Positions 9,502 through 19,225 of a DNA stretch of 27,771 nt are shown here, piece after piece (positions within the stretch are counted from its first letter, which is position 1; the number at the start of each line of letters is the position of its first letter). The stretch covers positions 1,646,020 through 1,673,790 of the forward strand of contig NW_019775746.1 in NCBI RefSeq assembly GCF_001039355.2, given 5' to 3'. The notes beneath the pieces were generated by a model. It was not told the DNA's origin and did not search any database. It saw only the letters and a list, made by a program, of their open reading frames with translations. The position numbers and the translations under genes are program-made. The stretch is from Lingula anatina. Lineage: Eukaryota > Brachiopoda > Lingulata > Lingulida > Lingulidae.

Positions 9502-9903
9502 TTTCTTTTTGCTTTATATTGTTTCTTTTTTTTTTTTTTTTTGTTGCATATTTAAGCATATGTTAACATTGTTTTATTTATTTATATGAAAAGATAGTTA
9601 TATTATCAGATATCTACTGATAAAATAGACTAAAAAATATGGCAATCATTTATGCAATTATAATGCAGTGTAAAACAAAGTTAGATTTAGATAGAATAAA
9701 TATGCTGCCAGTACAACTTGCATTTTCTTGTTTAATTTGTAATTAAATCTAAAAATTACTAGATTCAAAAATGAATAAAAATTAAAAGTAAATTGAAAGT
9801 TTAAAAAATTTACAACTTTTGCAAAATTTTTTGCTCCCTGTGAGCAATTTTATTTTACTTTGGTGCTCAGAATGCCCCAGAGCGTATTAAAATAGAGGTG
9901 GCC

Positions 9904-9905
<2 letters not shown>

Positions 9906-9951
<46 letters not shown>
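9906..9951. repeat. (TAA)n microsatellite
   Basis: About 15 uninterrupted TAA units. A matching array in the opposite orientation lies at 11890-11938. Confidence 0.95.
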
Positions 9952-9953
<2 letters not shown>

Positions 9954-10401
9954 TTTTCAAAATATGGCAACCAAAAGGTAGAAATCGTACATAAAATGGA
10001 TTGGAATAAAATGTACAAATTTACAAACTAAAATATTAACATAAAATAAAGGATGTATATACAACATTGGTCAAAAAGGTTGTCCCACCCCCATTTCCAT
10101 GTACTTTTATTTACAAATGATCAGCTCACAGGTATAAATTGTTATAACTAGTGCTTTTTATTCCAGATACCATGTCTAACATGATTAATGGTTCAAAAAA
10201 TACAAAATAGTGGTGAAAATATACACATTTAATAACATTAAGTCAAATTTATAAGAGGTACCCCCTCAAATCCAATGTTTCACTGTGATTTCTACAGATG
10301 TAAAGAAAGGCCTATTAAATTGAAAAGACGTCATCAAATGTCACCAAATTTACACACAATTAGCATTAGGATGTGCTTGTTAAAGGTCACGTGCCTAATA
10401 G

Positions 10402-11012
10402 TAATAATTCCTGGCCATCTCGGCCCGGGTAATGCATACATGTTGGTAATAGGAATCCATCATTTACCAGATGTCTGGGAAGGAAGTAAGTTGATAAAGA
10501 CAAGCACATGCACATGCATGCGGTTTAACATGTCTATGTGCCAATTATGCCAGGAATGTGGAGGAAGCGGGTTGTATTCGAATAGATTAAAAATCACTGA
10601 AATGCTGCATTGTAGTATGTCGCTTTTCGCTTTATAATAACTTGCGTATTATTGGGGATATTGGTAGAAAGAAACCTGTCTGATACCTGTAGCGAGAACT
10701 AGATATTTATGACGTATTTTAGAAGCAGAATACATCTCTTGGACAAACACATAACACAAATATTTAAAAGTAGATTGTCCAAAAATAACCGTAAGTTATT
10801 AGTAATAACAATGGGATTCCCTTTGCATAAATCTGCAAGCGGTTTAGCATTTAAGACTTAAATTATGTAGGTGGTAAATACAGCAGTGGCCCCACGAACA
10901 GATCCACCAACCTTGTGTGTATGTAACAATAGCATGCACCGTAACGGCATCTGGCAAATGTAAGGTTCTCATTACCTATTCATCACCCGGGCTGAGATGA
11001 CCAGGAATTACC
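10402..11012. mobile_element. Inverted-repeat-bounded element, ~610 bp
   Basis: The left arm from 10402 reads TAATTCCTGGCCATCTCGGC then CCGGGTAATG. The reverse complement of the right end from 11012 reads TAATTCCTGGTCATCTCAGC then CCGGGTGATG. The match continues, diverged, for about 75 bases (TTACCAGATG versus TTGCCAGATG). The interior is AT-rich and encodes nothing recognisable; a 120-codon frame at 10275-10637 crosses the left end and is probably fortuitous. This looks like an old non-autonomous DNA transposon, but I could not define target duplications. The palindrome array at 11011-11110 touches its right end. Confidence 0.6.
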
Positions 11013-11110
11013 ACCGCGGTGAAAATTATTTTTCACCGCGGTGAAAATAAATTCCCACAGAGGTGTAAATTATTTTCCACCACGGTGTAAATTTTTTTTA
11101 CCGCGGTGAA
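11011..11110. repeat. Array of five CACCGCGGTG palindromes, 22-bp period
   Basis: Five copies of an 18-base dyad (ideal form TTTTCACCGCGGTGAAAA) are centred near 11016, 11038, 11060, 11082 and 11103. Spacings are 22, 22, 22 and 21 bases. Copies 1, 2 and 5 retain the CCGCGG core; copy 3 is CACAGAGGTG and copy 4 CACCACGGTG. The AT-rich linkers are also similar. This is an ordered tandem array of self-complementary units on one face of the helix. It may be a minisatellite or a protein-binding array; its function is unknown. Confidence 0.85.
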
Positions 11111-11510
11111 AATTCCATAAAATAAAACTTAAATGAAAATAGAAAAAAGTTAATATGATACTAACAGAGCGCCATAGACCTGCAAAGAAATTCAAGTCCG
11201 TGGAAGTTCACACCATGAAAATGCCAATACGTGAAAAAAAAAAAAAAACCTACAGACTATAACTTACAGAAAAAGAAATTGGACTCAGTGGCTCAATGTC
11301 AGTCCACCAGCGACAAACTATCTTGGAAGTTGAATACTGAAAGCTGGTGATCATACTACGTCGGAGTCAAAAGGAGGCGTGTTAACTAATCTGATTGCAT
11401 TTAGCGAAAGTCGCCGAGGAGTAAATGCGAACTTGCTGATACGATAAATTAATTGTGAACGCAGCCACTGATACCCTTGATCGACGGTCAAATTGACCAT
11501 GTCGAGAGCC

Positions 11511-11526
11511 GGGGGGGGGGGGGGGG
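11511..11526. repeat. Poly(G) run, 16 bases
   Basis: Uninterrupted G homopolymer on the plus strand, able to form a quadruplex in principle. The surrounding 11382-11684 minus frame (PPPPP from this run) is not recognisable as a gene. Confidence 0.9.
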
Positions 11527-11889
11527 TCGTTAACGTTACCCTCTTTCGTACTAGGACCTAATGCTCGTTTTAAGGGAGTCTTGAAAGAGCCTTGTCTGCA
11601 AGCTTCGCCTGCGACATGTAACAGTATTACACTCATTGCGCTCCAAAATATCGCCTGCTCGTTGCTGAGCTTTATACACCACACCTACCTTAGTTTGTGC
11701 ATCAGTAAATTGACAAGAAAGTTTGGTGCAAGTACGAAACTTCCATTAAATTCCTGCCAGTTCAACAGGCTATTGTGTACATTTTCTGCTCCATCTTATG
11801 CAGCGTATCTAGGGGAGAATGCACGTCATTGGTGGAACGTAAGGATAATCGATTTTTGAAGACATGGTCAATTTTTATTATTTTTAGTG

Positions 11890-11890
11890 A

Positions 11891-11938
<48 letters not shown>
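11890..11938. repeat. (ATT)n microsatellite
   Basis: About 16 uninterrupted ATT units, the reverse orientation of the TAA array at 9906-9951. It explains the poly-Ile runs in frames on both strands, which I reject as genes. Confidence 0.95.
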
Positions 11939-12429
11939 GGTAATGAGACCAAGGTACACATATATGTCTTTAAATTATACAGGACATCTGTCAAAGAAAG
12001 AACTGCATTGTCTCCTTGAATTCCCCAACAGCACATTAATTGTAACCTCCTTACGTGCCCCGTTTAATCTAAAGCGCTTAGTTCTATCAACCTTTTATAA
12101 ATGAGAAAATTTGTAAGCATGTTAGTATCATACTATGAAAGCTTTTACTGAGTTGAAAAGAATTTAATTTGTGATGTTTATTCAAAACTTTTGCACTGAG
12201 AAATAGAAAACCGAGAATTTGGTTGGCTGGAGGCAAACCATAACTTGATCACACGTAGGCCTACCTGGCGCAACTAGCTGTTGGTTCCAAACAGGCTTAG
12301 ACGTATTTTAGCCCGGTATTGGCTAACAGAGTAACCTTTAAATGCCAGCAGTCAGTTCCCACTTGTGAGAATCTTTATTAACAATAAAAGTGCTGCGTAA
12401 AAATATCAGAAAGATCGGTTATAAAAAAA

Positions 12430-13590
12430 GAAAATATGTGACATTGGGTGTGGTCGTCCCTGGGGGTGGTCGATTTTTTTTTAACAGCGTGATTTCTGCT
12501 ATCTACCCTTTGACCATTAGAGTTTAAAACCTAAAACCTATCTACCTTTAGATTTCAGGACATGTAACGTTGGGGATTGATAAACCAGTCATATTTTTAT
12601 GCATGTACAAAACCCTACACACTCAGAAATCGACAGATGTTGTGACTTAATACCAAACAATTTTTTTTACCCAAGAACTGTTATTAACATGTGTTTTTAA
12701 TAAAAGGGAACAAGAGGACTTGGACCCTAGGATCCCCGATAGAATGGGGTCTTGATTTTTTTTTTCTTTATATAACTTGACATAAATTCAACCGTATGGC
12801 CGAAAATCTGTTATTAAACTTGGTTGGTCAAACTATGCAGGGAATCTCACTTTTATAAGTGCAATCAGCAGAATCAGTTTTATTGTCTGACACGCCACCA
12901 ATCACCCTCCTCCCTCCAGGGACGGTCACATCCAAAGTCACAGTAAAATACCCATGCACCAAATATTCATGTTCCTAACTCGAATGGTTCAAGAGGAGTT
13001 GGATGAAAGAATTTACGGTAAAAATATTACAGTCAACTATCCCTAGGAACTGCCACACAACAAGTCACCAAAAATTCCAATGTGCCCCCACACATCTCTA
13101 ACGATGCGTTAATTAATCCTCGACGTTTAAACCTCCTCAATATTAGGTCCAGGGTAGATAGCGGAAACTACGATGCAAAGATTACAACAACCAAGATTAG
13201 AACCAACCAACCCAAGGGACGGACAAACCCATAGTTACAAAAAATGCGAAGGACACATGCACATTCCTAATGAAAAGTTTAAATAGCCCTTATGTCTCAT
13301 GTTCCTCACTGTATTGGATAAGGGTAGATAACAGTAACAACGATATAAAATATATTCAACCACCCCAAGGACTGCAAAGTCACGCTTAATTTCCGAAGAG
13401 CCTTTGCATATAGGTTTATTAATTCCCACTGATTCAGCTTCCTCAATCTACAGGTATAACCACCCCACACCCCCCAGGGACAATCACACCACAAGTCAAA
13501 AAAAATACGAAGTGCCCATGCACAATCCTTACGATAGCTTATTAATCCAACGCTTTAATTCCCTAACTTTAAAGATATAAGGGCAAAAAA
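12430..13590 (-). repeat. Satellite-like units, left arm of a large inverted repeat
   Basis: A unit of roughly 150-165 bases recurs, diagnosed by ACCACCCC..GGGACGG(C/T)CACA, then CCAAAAATTC..AGTGCCCATGCACAT, then CATGTTCCTAACT and GGGTAGATA. Units of the ACCACCC type begin near 12905, 13040, 13205, 13359 and 13461, and the first unit (12440) is in the opposite orientation. The order of unit variants from 12.43 to 13.10 kb mirrors that from 14.63 back to 14.27 kb. The segment 12605-12870 seems to be an insertion in this arm. Frames here (for example 13235-13494) are non-coding by-products. Confidence 0.7.
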
Positions 13591-13595
13591 TACAG

Positions 13596-13769
13596 TTGCA
13601 AAATGCGGCGCTACAGAGGTGCAGAGCCGCATTTTCAATCGAGCACATTTTGCAACCAATTGCAAAATGCGGCCCTACTAAGTAGAGCCGCATTTTGCAA
13701 CTGCAACGCATTTTGCAACCAAAGAAAATCGTGATATCGCATTTTGCAACTGCAACGCATTTTGCAACC
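13596..13769. repeat. Cluster of TTGCAAAATGCGG hairpins
   Basis: Eight copies of a 12-13 base motif lie here. TTGCAAAATGCGG occurs at 13596 and 13660; its complement (C)CGCATTTTGCAA occurs near 13627 (one base missing), 13644, 13688, 13707, 13738 and 13756. The pair at 13660-13672 and 13688-13700 is perfectly inverted, and the spacer itself contains CTACTAAGTAG, so about 40 bases form a near-perfect hairpin. The pair 13596/13627 forms a second hairpin. CTGCAACGCATTTTGCAACC appears twice. The cluster lies close to the centre of the inverted satellite. Confidence 0.85.
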
Positions 13770-13899
13770 AGGATTTTTTTTAAGTCCCCGAAACAGTTTG
13801 AAGTACGAAACAGGTAGAATTGGAGTAGGGACGGGTACGCTGAAACTGGTCAGGCTGCCCCTAGGGCGGACGAAAATATATGATTTAATTCTCATTGTA

Positions 13900-14470
13900 A
13901 TTTCCTATACTATGAAGTTGTAATGTCAGGGATTAATAAATATATTGTTAGGCCAGTGCAAGGGTACTTCTTTTTTGTAATTTGGGGGTGTGGACGTCCC
14001 TAGGGGTGGTTGATCGTAATTTTTACATTGTATTTTCTGTTATCTACCCTTGTATCTTGAGAATTACGGAATAAAAGCGATGGGGATTAATACACTTTCG
14101 TAAGAAATGTCTGTGGGTACTTCAGAATTTTTTATGACTTGGGGTGTGGTTGTCCCTGGTGATGGCTGAGATCGTTAGAGATGTGTTTGGGCACATTGTA
14201 TTTTCTGTTATCTACCCTTGAATCTTGATAATTAGGGAATAAAAGCGATGGGGATTAATACACTATCGTAAGAAATGCCTGTGGGTACTTCAGAATTTTT
14301 GATGACTTGGGGGTGGCCGTCCCTGGGGATGGTTGACGGTAATATTTTCACCGTAATTTCTTTCATCTCTTCCTAGACCATTTGAGTTAGGAACACGAGT
14401 CTTTGGTGCATATGGCTACAGGGGAATTTCAGTGGGACCTCGGGTGTGACTGTCCCCGAGGGAGTGGGAT
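13900..14470 (+). repeat. Satellite-like units, right arm of the inverted repeat
   Basis: Units in the orientation GTGTGG(T/A)CGTCCCT.GGGGTGG begin near 13985, 14147, 14308 and 14445, a period of about 162. The units at 13985 and 14147 are highly alike (GCGATGGGGATTAATACACT, CTTCAGAATTTTT). Reverse-complemented, 14270-14630 runs collinear with 12430-13100, including the distinctive TTGTCTGACACGCCACCAAT and GTTGGGGATTGATAAACCAG. Nothing here codes for protein. Confidence 0.75.
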
Positions 14471-15012
14471 GATTGGTGGCGTGTCAGACAATTAAGCTGC
14501 ATATTCATAAAAAGTGACTGGTTTATCAATCCCCAACGTTTCATGTTCCTAACTCTAAGGATAGATAGTAGAAATAACGATGTGAAAAATAGAATCAACC
14601 ACCCCCTGGGACAGCCATACCCCAAATCATACTAACATTCCCGAAGGGCCCATGAATATCCTCAATGGCAAGCTTATCAATGCGGAAGGTTTCTTGTTCC
14701 TTATTCTTATGACGTAAGGGTAGGTAGCAGTAATAACGATACAAAATATAAATCAACCACTCCAGAGACGAACACACCCTAAATTAGAAAAACATTCCGA
14801 AGTGCCCATGCACGTCGTTCATGATAAGTAAATAACTCCCAAAGGTTACCAAAGGGTAGATGGCAGACATTACGTTGTAGAAAGAAAATCAACCACACCC
14901 AGGGACGGCCACACCCAATTAATGTCACCAAAAACCCAGAAGGACCCATACACATGCCCAAAGGCAGGTTTTTCAACAATCCCCACAGCGTTACGTTCCT
15001 AACACACACACA

Positions 15013-15053
<41 letters not shown>

Positions 15054-15415
15054 TCTAAAGGTAGATACATGTAGCAGAAATTACAATGTCAAATTATATT
15101 CAACCGCCCCAAGGACCACACCCCAAGTCAAAAAAAAAAATCCGAAGTGTCCTTCCACATCCCAAATAATACTGTAGCTATGTTTCATGTTTTTAACTCA
15201 AATGGCTGATACAGTGGGTAGATAGCAGAAAATAGGCTGTAAAATTATAATCAGCCTCCCCCAGAGACAACCACACCCCATGTCAATAAAATTCCGAAGT
15301 GCCCATGCACATTTCTTACGATAGTGTATTTTTCCCCAACGGTTTTACTTTTTTATTCTGAAGATATAAGGGTAGATAGTAGAAAATACGATGTAAAAAT
15401 ATATCCCAATCACCT
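14470..15415 (-). repeat. Satellite-like units, outer tandem run
   Basis: Units of the ACCACCC..GGGACGGCCACACC orientation continue near 14597, 14755, 14892, 15100 and 15253, with spacing about 140-200 as indels and a CA microsatellite (15002-15042) break the phase. The series stops at about 15410, only 50 bases below the coding exon at 15467, so the repeat has invaded the intron right up to the exon. Confidence 0.7.
15002..15042. repeat. (CA)n microsatellite within satellite
   Basis: About 20 CA units with one CT interruption, followed by TATATATA; it replaces part of one satellite unit. Confidence 0.95.
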
Positions 15416-15466
15416 ACATACCTTAGAAGGATGTGGGAAGTTGTGTTTCCTTGTGGACGGCCTAAC

Positions 15467-15697
15467 TTGTTTTTTCTTTACACGGAATCTCTTCTGTTGA
15501 TTTTCCCTGTCCAATATCTCCGTCCGTGGACCGTAGGTGATTTCAAACAAACTCATGTAAGGTCCGTAGTCACTTGCCTCACTCCCTGGGGTCTTGGGGA
15601 TGTGGTCTAACATTCCCCTGGTGTCCTCTTGAAGACCCCGTATCTGGTGAGCCATCCAATTACCTGGGAGGACCGGTACATCCACTTCAGTAGCCAT
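15467..15697 (-). CDS. Coding exon 1 of the minus-strand gene, unknown protein
   Basis: On the minus strand a strong pyrimidine tract (TTGCCTCCTCTTCTCAG) forms an acceptor directly above 15701, and ATG follows four bases later (15697, context GGACTATGG). So there is probably an upstream non-coding exon. The frame gives 77 codons to the donor GTTAGG below 15467; an alternative donor, GTAAAG, lies below 15482. Both end in phase 0, as exon 8710-8791 requires. The peptide starts MATEVDVPVLPGNWMAHQIR, has an acidic Pro/Gly-rich middle (DHIPKTPGSEASDYGPYMSL), and ends in a basic patch (KRFRVKKKQ) that could act as a nuclear localisation signal. No membrane segment. Family not recognised; codon use looks more gene-like than anything else in the first 15 kb. 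Confidence 0.6.
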
Positions 15698-15701
15698 AGT
15701 C

Positions 15702-16110
15702 CTGAGAAGAGGAGGCAATATTTGATAAATTTTAGAGTAAGATAAAGATGCAAACAACGCGTAAACTTTGGAGCTATATATGTGCGTGTTATATACGTAG
15801 CAAACGTAATTATAAAAGAGATTAAACGCCGTTGTCCTTAAGTTTTTCTTTGAAGGTTTTCAGTTTGTCACATGCACGACCTCCTCTGATTTATACTGTA
15901 AACTTGAGCTACGAGTACGATCCATGATGCATTAATTACGCCTAGGGCTTTTAAAGGGTTATGGGAATGGCGATTATTGATGTCTATGAAAGTGAAGCCA
16001 AAGGTAACAACTTATTACGCCGAAGAGGTTTAAGATGCATATTTTGTGAGCAGCTTTGTCATATTATTGCCAATGCCACCATACATCGGATACATAAAGG
16101 CCCCTATAGC
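15702..16110. other. Region upstream of coding exon 1
   Basis: It starts with the splice acceptor of exon 1. A 67-codon plus-strand frame at 15961-16164 overlaps the start of the LINE remnant at its 3' end but is otherwise unrecognised. No clear promoter was found, in keeping with the transcription start lying farther upstream. Confidence 0.4.
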
Positions 16111-16112
16111 TG

Positions 16113-16512
16113 CAAATACTTAAATAATGTACAGGCAAAACAAAGGGTTTTTATCTTAATATAAGTCCCTTCCTGTTCAAGTGTTTCTGGTACATTGGTT
16201 TTAAATATAGGTGCGCCTCAGTTGTACATTTACATATATACCCTGTTTGTTTATGATTGCGTGATTAACCAGGGAAGCATCTAAATTTTAAAGTTTGCTG
16301 ATGATGATACAACAGAAGGGCTGATATAGATATAACGACGAGACCATATATAAGCGTGATATTGAATTAGTGCTCAAACTGTTACGAATAACCTTGTACT
16401 GAATGATGGGAAAAACGAAAGAAATGGTTATATATTTAAGAAAGGACAAGGATGAGAAGAAGCCTGTATACATCGGTAATACCGTAGTTCATGACATTGT
16501 CAAGGTTAGACA
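16113..16512 (+). pseudogene. CR1/L2-like LINE reverse transcriptase remnant
   Basis: Translated in pieces, the plus strand shows the order of motifs of a non-LTR reverse transcriptase. AKQRVFI is followed by SGTLVLNIGAPQ (16186-16221, the GxPQG-type motif with the rest deleted). Then come YDCVINQGS and KFADDDTTEGLI (16291 on, the FADD catalytic motif). After a frame change comes NNLVLN, then KTKEMVIYLRKDKDEKKPVY and IGNTVV, the K-rich region after the palm. There are several stops (after GSI and after GLI) and at least one frameshift, so it is dead. The pattern NNL.LN..KTKEM...R is typical of CR1/L2/Rex-type elements. No poly(A) or terminal structure was seen. Confidence 0.75.
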
Positions 16513-17174
16513 AAACTACTAAATGACTGTCTTTACGTATATGTTTTGGAATTAAGTGTTCACTGACTGAATTCGGTTGCATTTATACAAATGTCATTTC
16601 ACCGATGATGTCATAATTGCGATTTTTGGGTAAAAACTGTAAAATCCCTACGCAGTATATGTCCTACTGTATCTCCTACAAGTATAACGTTGTAAAAAGT
16701 ATGATAATCTTCTGCATAGAGCAGTTAATATTTTTGGGCGACTTTAGCTTGCTTGTTACTGAATGTTAAAAAAAGGAGGGAAATACACCATACTGACAGT
16801 AAAATAGGCATTAAATAAATTATTTGCAATTCGTGGTCTAAATATTGTATCAGAAATATCAAATTTTCATGGAATCACATATTTTTCAGTCAGTTACAGA
16901 AAACCCTGTCACATATTGCACCAAGTACTTAGTCAAGATTAAACCTTTGGCAATTTTTCTGGGGAACATACGTTGCGTAGTATTTTCCATGACGCAAAGC
17001 CCCTTGAATCCCAGTTTAAATAATTATAAAAACATCTTTACGACATATATAATTTACCATGAATGAATCATTACAAAATATATCAGAACGCGATATAAAT
17101 TTTAAAATTATATGGCTGGAACATACAATTTTAGCTCCTTGCATAGTGTGCAACTTCGAATTCATTCAATTTTA
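16513..17174. other. AT-rich stretch without recognised content
   Basis: I see no convincing continuation of the LINE frame and no splice-bounded exon here. The small frame 16845-17066 is not recognised. Confidence 0.5.
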
Positions 17175-17402
17175 GGGACCATTCCCACAGATATTTGGAT
17201 TGATCTATCTCCCCGGAGAGTCTCATTAAATTAAATGTCTGTCACGCGTAGTATAGCTGTTATGGGGTAATTATCTCTAGCCCTTGGCTGATTCGGTAAG
17301 CGTGACAGACATTTAAGCCGGTTAAGTTGATAGCAATTTAGTGAGGCTCCTCAGGGAGTTAAACCGATCCAGATGGATCGATCTAGGCATGGGAACTCAG
17401 CC
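17175..17402. mobile_element. Foldback MITE, subfamily 2, copy 1
   Basis: Left end GGGACCATTCCCACAGATAT; the right end reverse-complemented is GGCTGAGTTCCCATGCCTAG. Most of the 228-bp unit is self-complementary (TTAAATGTCTGTCACGC pairs with GCGTGACAGACATTTAA). The core word GCTGTTATGGGGTAATTATC is shared with 23716-23949 (GCTGTTAGGGGATAATTATC). It is non-coding and distantly related to the subfamily-1 copies at 4896 and 8249. Target duplication not clear. Confidence 0.8.
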
Positions 17403-18725
17403 TTTTTTTTAAATACTTTGAGCATGTGAAATGCACTTTTAAAGGCCCTATTGGGTTAGGGTGTTAAAACTAAATGACGGCACGTGATTGAAGACCAAAT
17501 ATTTGGTGTCACCCATGCCAATTTTCCTGATAAGGACTTGTTCGGATATGAATTTACGCCCAATACTGATTGCTATCTCAACTCAAAAAAGAAAGCTGTT
17601 AAATTGACGATAAACGCTCCGAGTTGCTTACTCTTTGAAACAGGAAAGGATGAGTGCGAAAAACCATTNGTGGGGGGGGGGGGGGTAGCCGGATTTACCT
17701 GTTGTATGCAGTCTAATGAATCAGAGCAACTTGTTTCAGCATTTATATTGCATTAACGATTTTTTCTAATGAAACTTGTCTTGTGATGTAAAAAAGAGTT
17801 ATATGTTAAATAATTGTGGTGTGGCACAAGTAAATGGGAAAGTAATTGTTGTTTTTTTTTAATCCTAGAGAAGAGAGGTAGGGGTGGTATATTACGGTAT
17901 TTTCTCACAGAAGCCATCACTGATTTCACTTAACTGTATAAAAGTCTTGTTACTAGAAAAACTTGTTTCAGCGTATTTATTAATTTTATATAACTTTTCT
18001 CACAGACCCGCATTTGTTGGTCTAAATAATTGTATTTTTAACCAATACACATTTTGTACAAGGCTCTAAGGAATAGTAAAAAATGCTAAAAGCAAAAGGC
18101 TGTTACAGTACGTAACAACAACAAAAAAAATCATGCGTAAAAGCACTCTAAACAGCTATTTGGAATGTTTCCCTAAACCATAAAATAAACAAGGTATAAA
18201 TTGTACCAAAATAATGATAAGGTATAACTAAAAACTAAATGAAAATATAGTACACATAATAACAGTTATGGCCAATAATCTGTATGACAATGAAATTAAA
18301 TCACCTAAAAAGTACTTCATATATGATTATGTATGTGATAAAGACCTTGTATAGAATGCAATGCAAGAGTTATTTTATACAAAATACAGTATACAAATAT
18401 GAGTATAAAAAATGTATAATGAAACAATGGATAATTAATCAGATGTGCTGTCCAAAACACTTTTTGTCTCGCTAATACTGTCACCACTTGATGTTGGTAA
18501 ATGTGAGGTATCCAAACAGCCTTCTCCACAACATAATTTTCAGTTGTATCCCTGCCTCATGGCAAACCCCATATACCACAGGACTGAAGTGATATGTGCA
18601 CAACTTCCAACTGTCTTGGAACCAGCTTTACACTGTCAGTACCAGCGACTGATGGGTCTAGTTTTGCTATGGGAGGTCTGAATCCATAATGTGTACTGGT
18701 GGCTAGAAGTGTGGCTTAATTAACC
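17403..18725. other. Low-content region with N and poly(G)
   Basis: It contains an N at 17669 next to a 14-base G run (17672-17685), another assembly weak point. The frame before it (17484 on, IEDQIFGVTHANFPDKDLFG and onward) stays open about 60 codons with protein-like composition. It lacks good splice sites and I do not recognise it. The rest is AT-rich; the frames at 18284-18681 show no motif. Confidence 0.4.
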
Positions 18726-19225
18726 ATTTTGGCTCTGATTAAATCAGGTGCATCCTTGCATACACTGATTTCAAACTGGCCATCTAGCAGATGCTCATCA
18801 GTATATTGGCTAGCTTGCTTTATCTAGTAAACTTCTGGTATTTATTAAAGGCTGGTGGTCTCTTGTATGGACTATTTACCAAGCCAATAGGTTTTCACTG
18901 ATTTCCTTGACAAATAAAGTCATTCATAGCATTTTGGTGAAAAAAAGGAAGAAAAAAACTCTCAAAGCTACTATGAATAGTGCTGGTGTGGAAGATTAGG
19001 TCATAAGTAACAAAACTAGGGTGTGTGTGATGGAGCCTTTTATTTTACTTTTTATGCAAAATAGACATAAAAGGGGACATTTACACAACAATTTTGGTTG
19101 TACAAAATGTACTTTCATGCCCATTAGAGGGGTTGGGTCAAGCTACCCTTATGTGTAGAGGTCTATTACAGCATGGGTCTCTATATAAAGTAGGAGCCAC
19201 CATAATGTACATCTGCTATTATGAT
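18726..19225. repeat. Direct repeat C, copy 1
   Basis: From ATTTTGGCTCTGATTAAATC to TCTGCTATTATGAT the block matches 19459-19963 with only a handful of changes (for example GAAGATTAGG versus GAAGATAAGG, and the length of an A run). The copies flank an N at 19458. As with repeat A, the right-hand flanks differ, which points to misjoined alleles. Confidence 0.9.

Larger units (their letters stand above)
8792..15466 (-). other. Large intron between coding exons 2 and 1
   Basis: If the gene model is right, this 6.7-kb intron runs from the donor below 15467 to the acceptor above 8791. It holds a SINE-like tRNA sequence, two AAT-type microsatellites, the 22-bp palindrome array, an inverted-repeat element, a G run, and the 3-kb inverted satellite. 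Stretches 8800-9430, 9540-9900, 9960-10390 and 11940-12430 show nothing recognisable. Confidence 0.5.

Noticed and set aside
10275-10637. 120-codon plus-strand frame
   Set aside because: No motif, no splice or promoter context, and it crosses the left arm of the inverted-repeat element, so it is probably chance.
11762-12104. Frames with long isoleucine runs on both strands
   Set aside because: They are translations of the ATT microsatellite at 11890-11938.
13235-13895. Several overlapping minus frames of 60-86 codons
   Set aside because: All lie in the satellite or the TTGCAAAATGCGG cluster and reflect repeated DNA.
14779-15045. Minus frame starting with alternating Cys-Val
   Set aside because: Translation of the CA microsatellite plus satellite units; no gene signal.
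15698-15757. Upstream Met extension of coding exon 1 (MFASLSYSKI...)
   Set aside because: It crosses a strong splice acceptor (CCTCCTCTTCTCAG) directly before the ATG at 15697, so this part is more likely intron.
16291-16310. CTGATGATGAT as a hammerhead core
   Set aside because: No GAAA segment or pairing arms at the needed distance; it is the FADD motif of the LINE remnant.
17484-17756. 90-codon frame with protein-like composition
   Set aside because: It reads through an N and a poly(G) run; the first 60 codons are suggestive but there are no good splice sites or recognised motifs.
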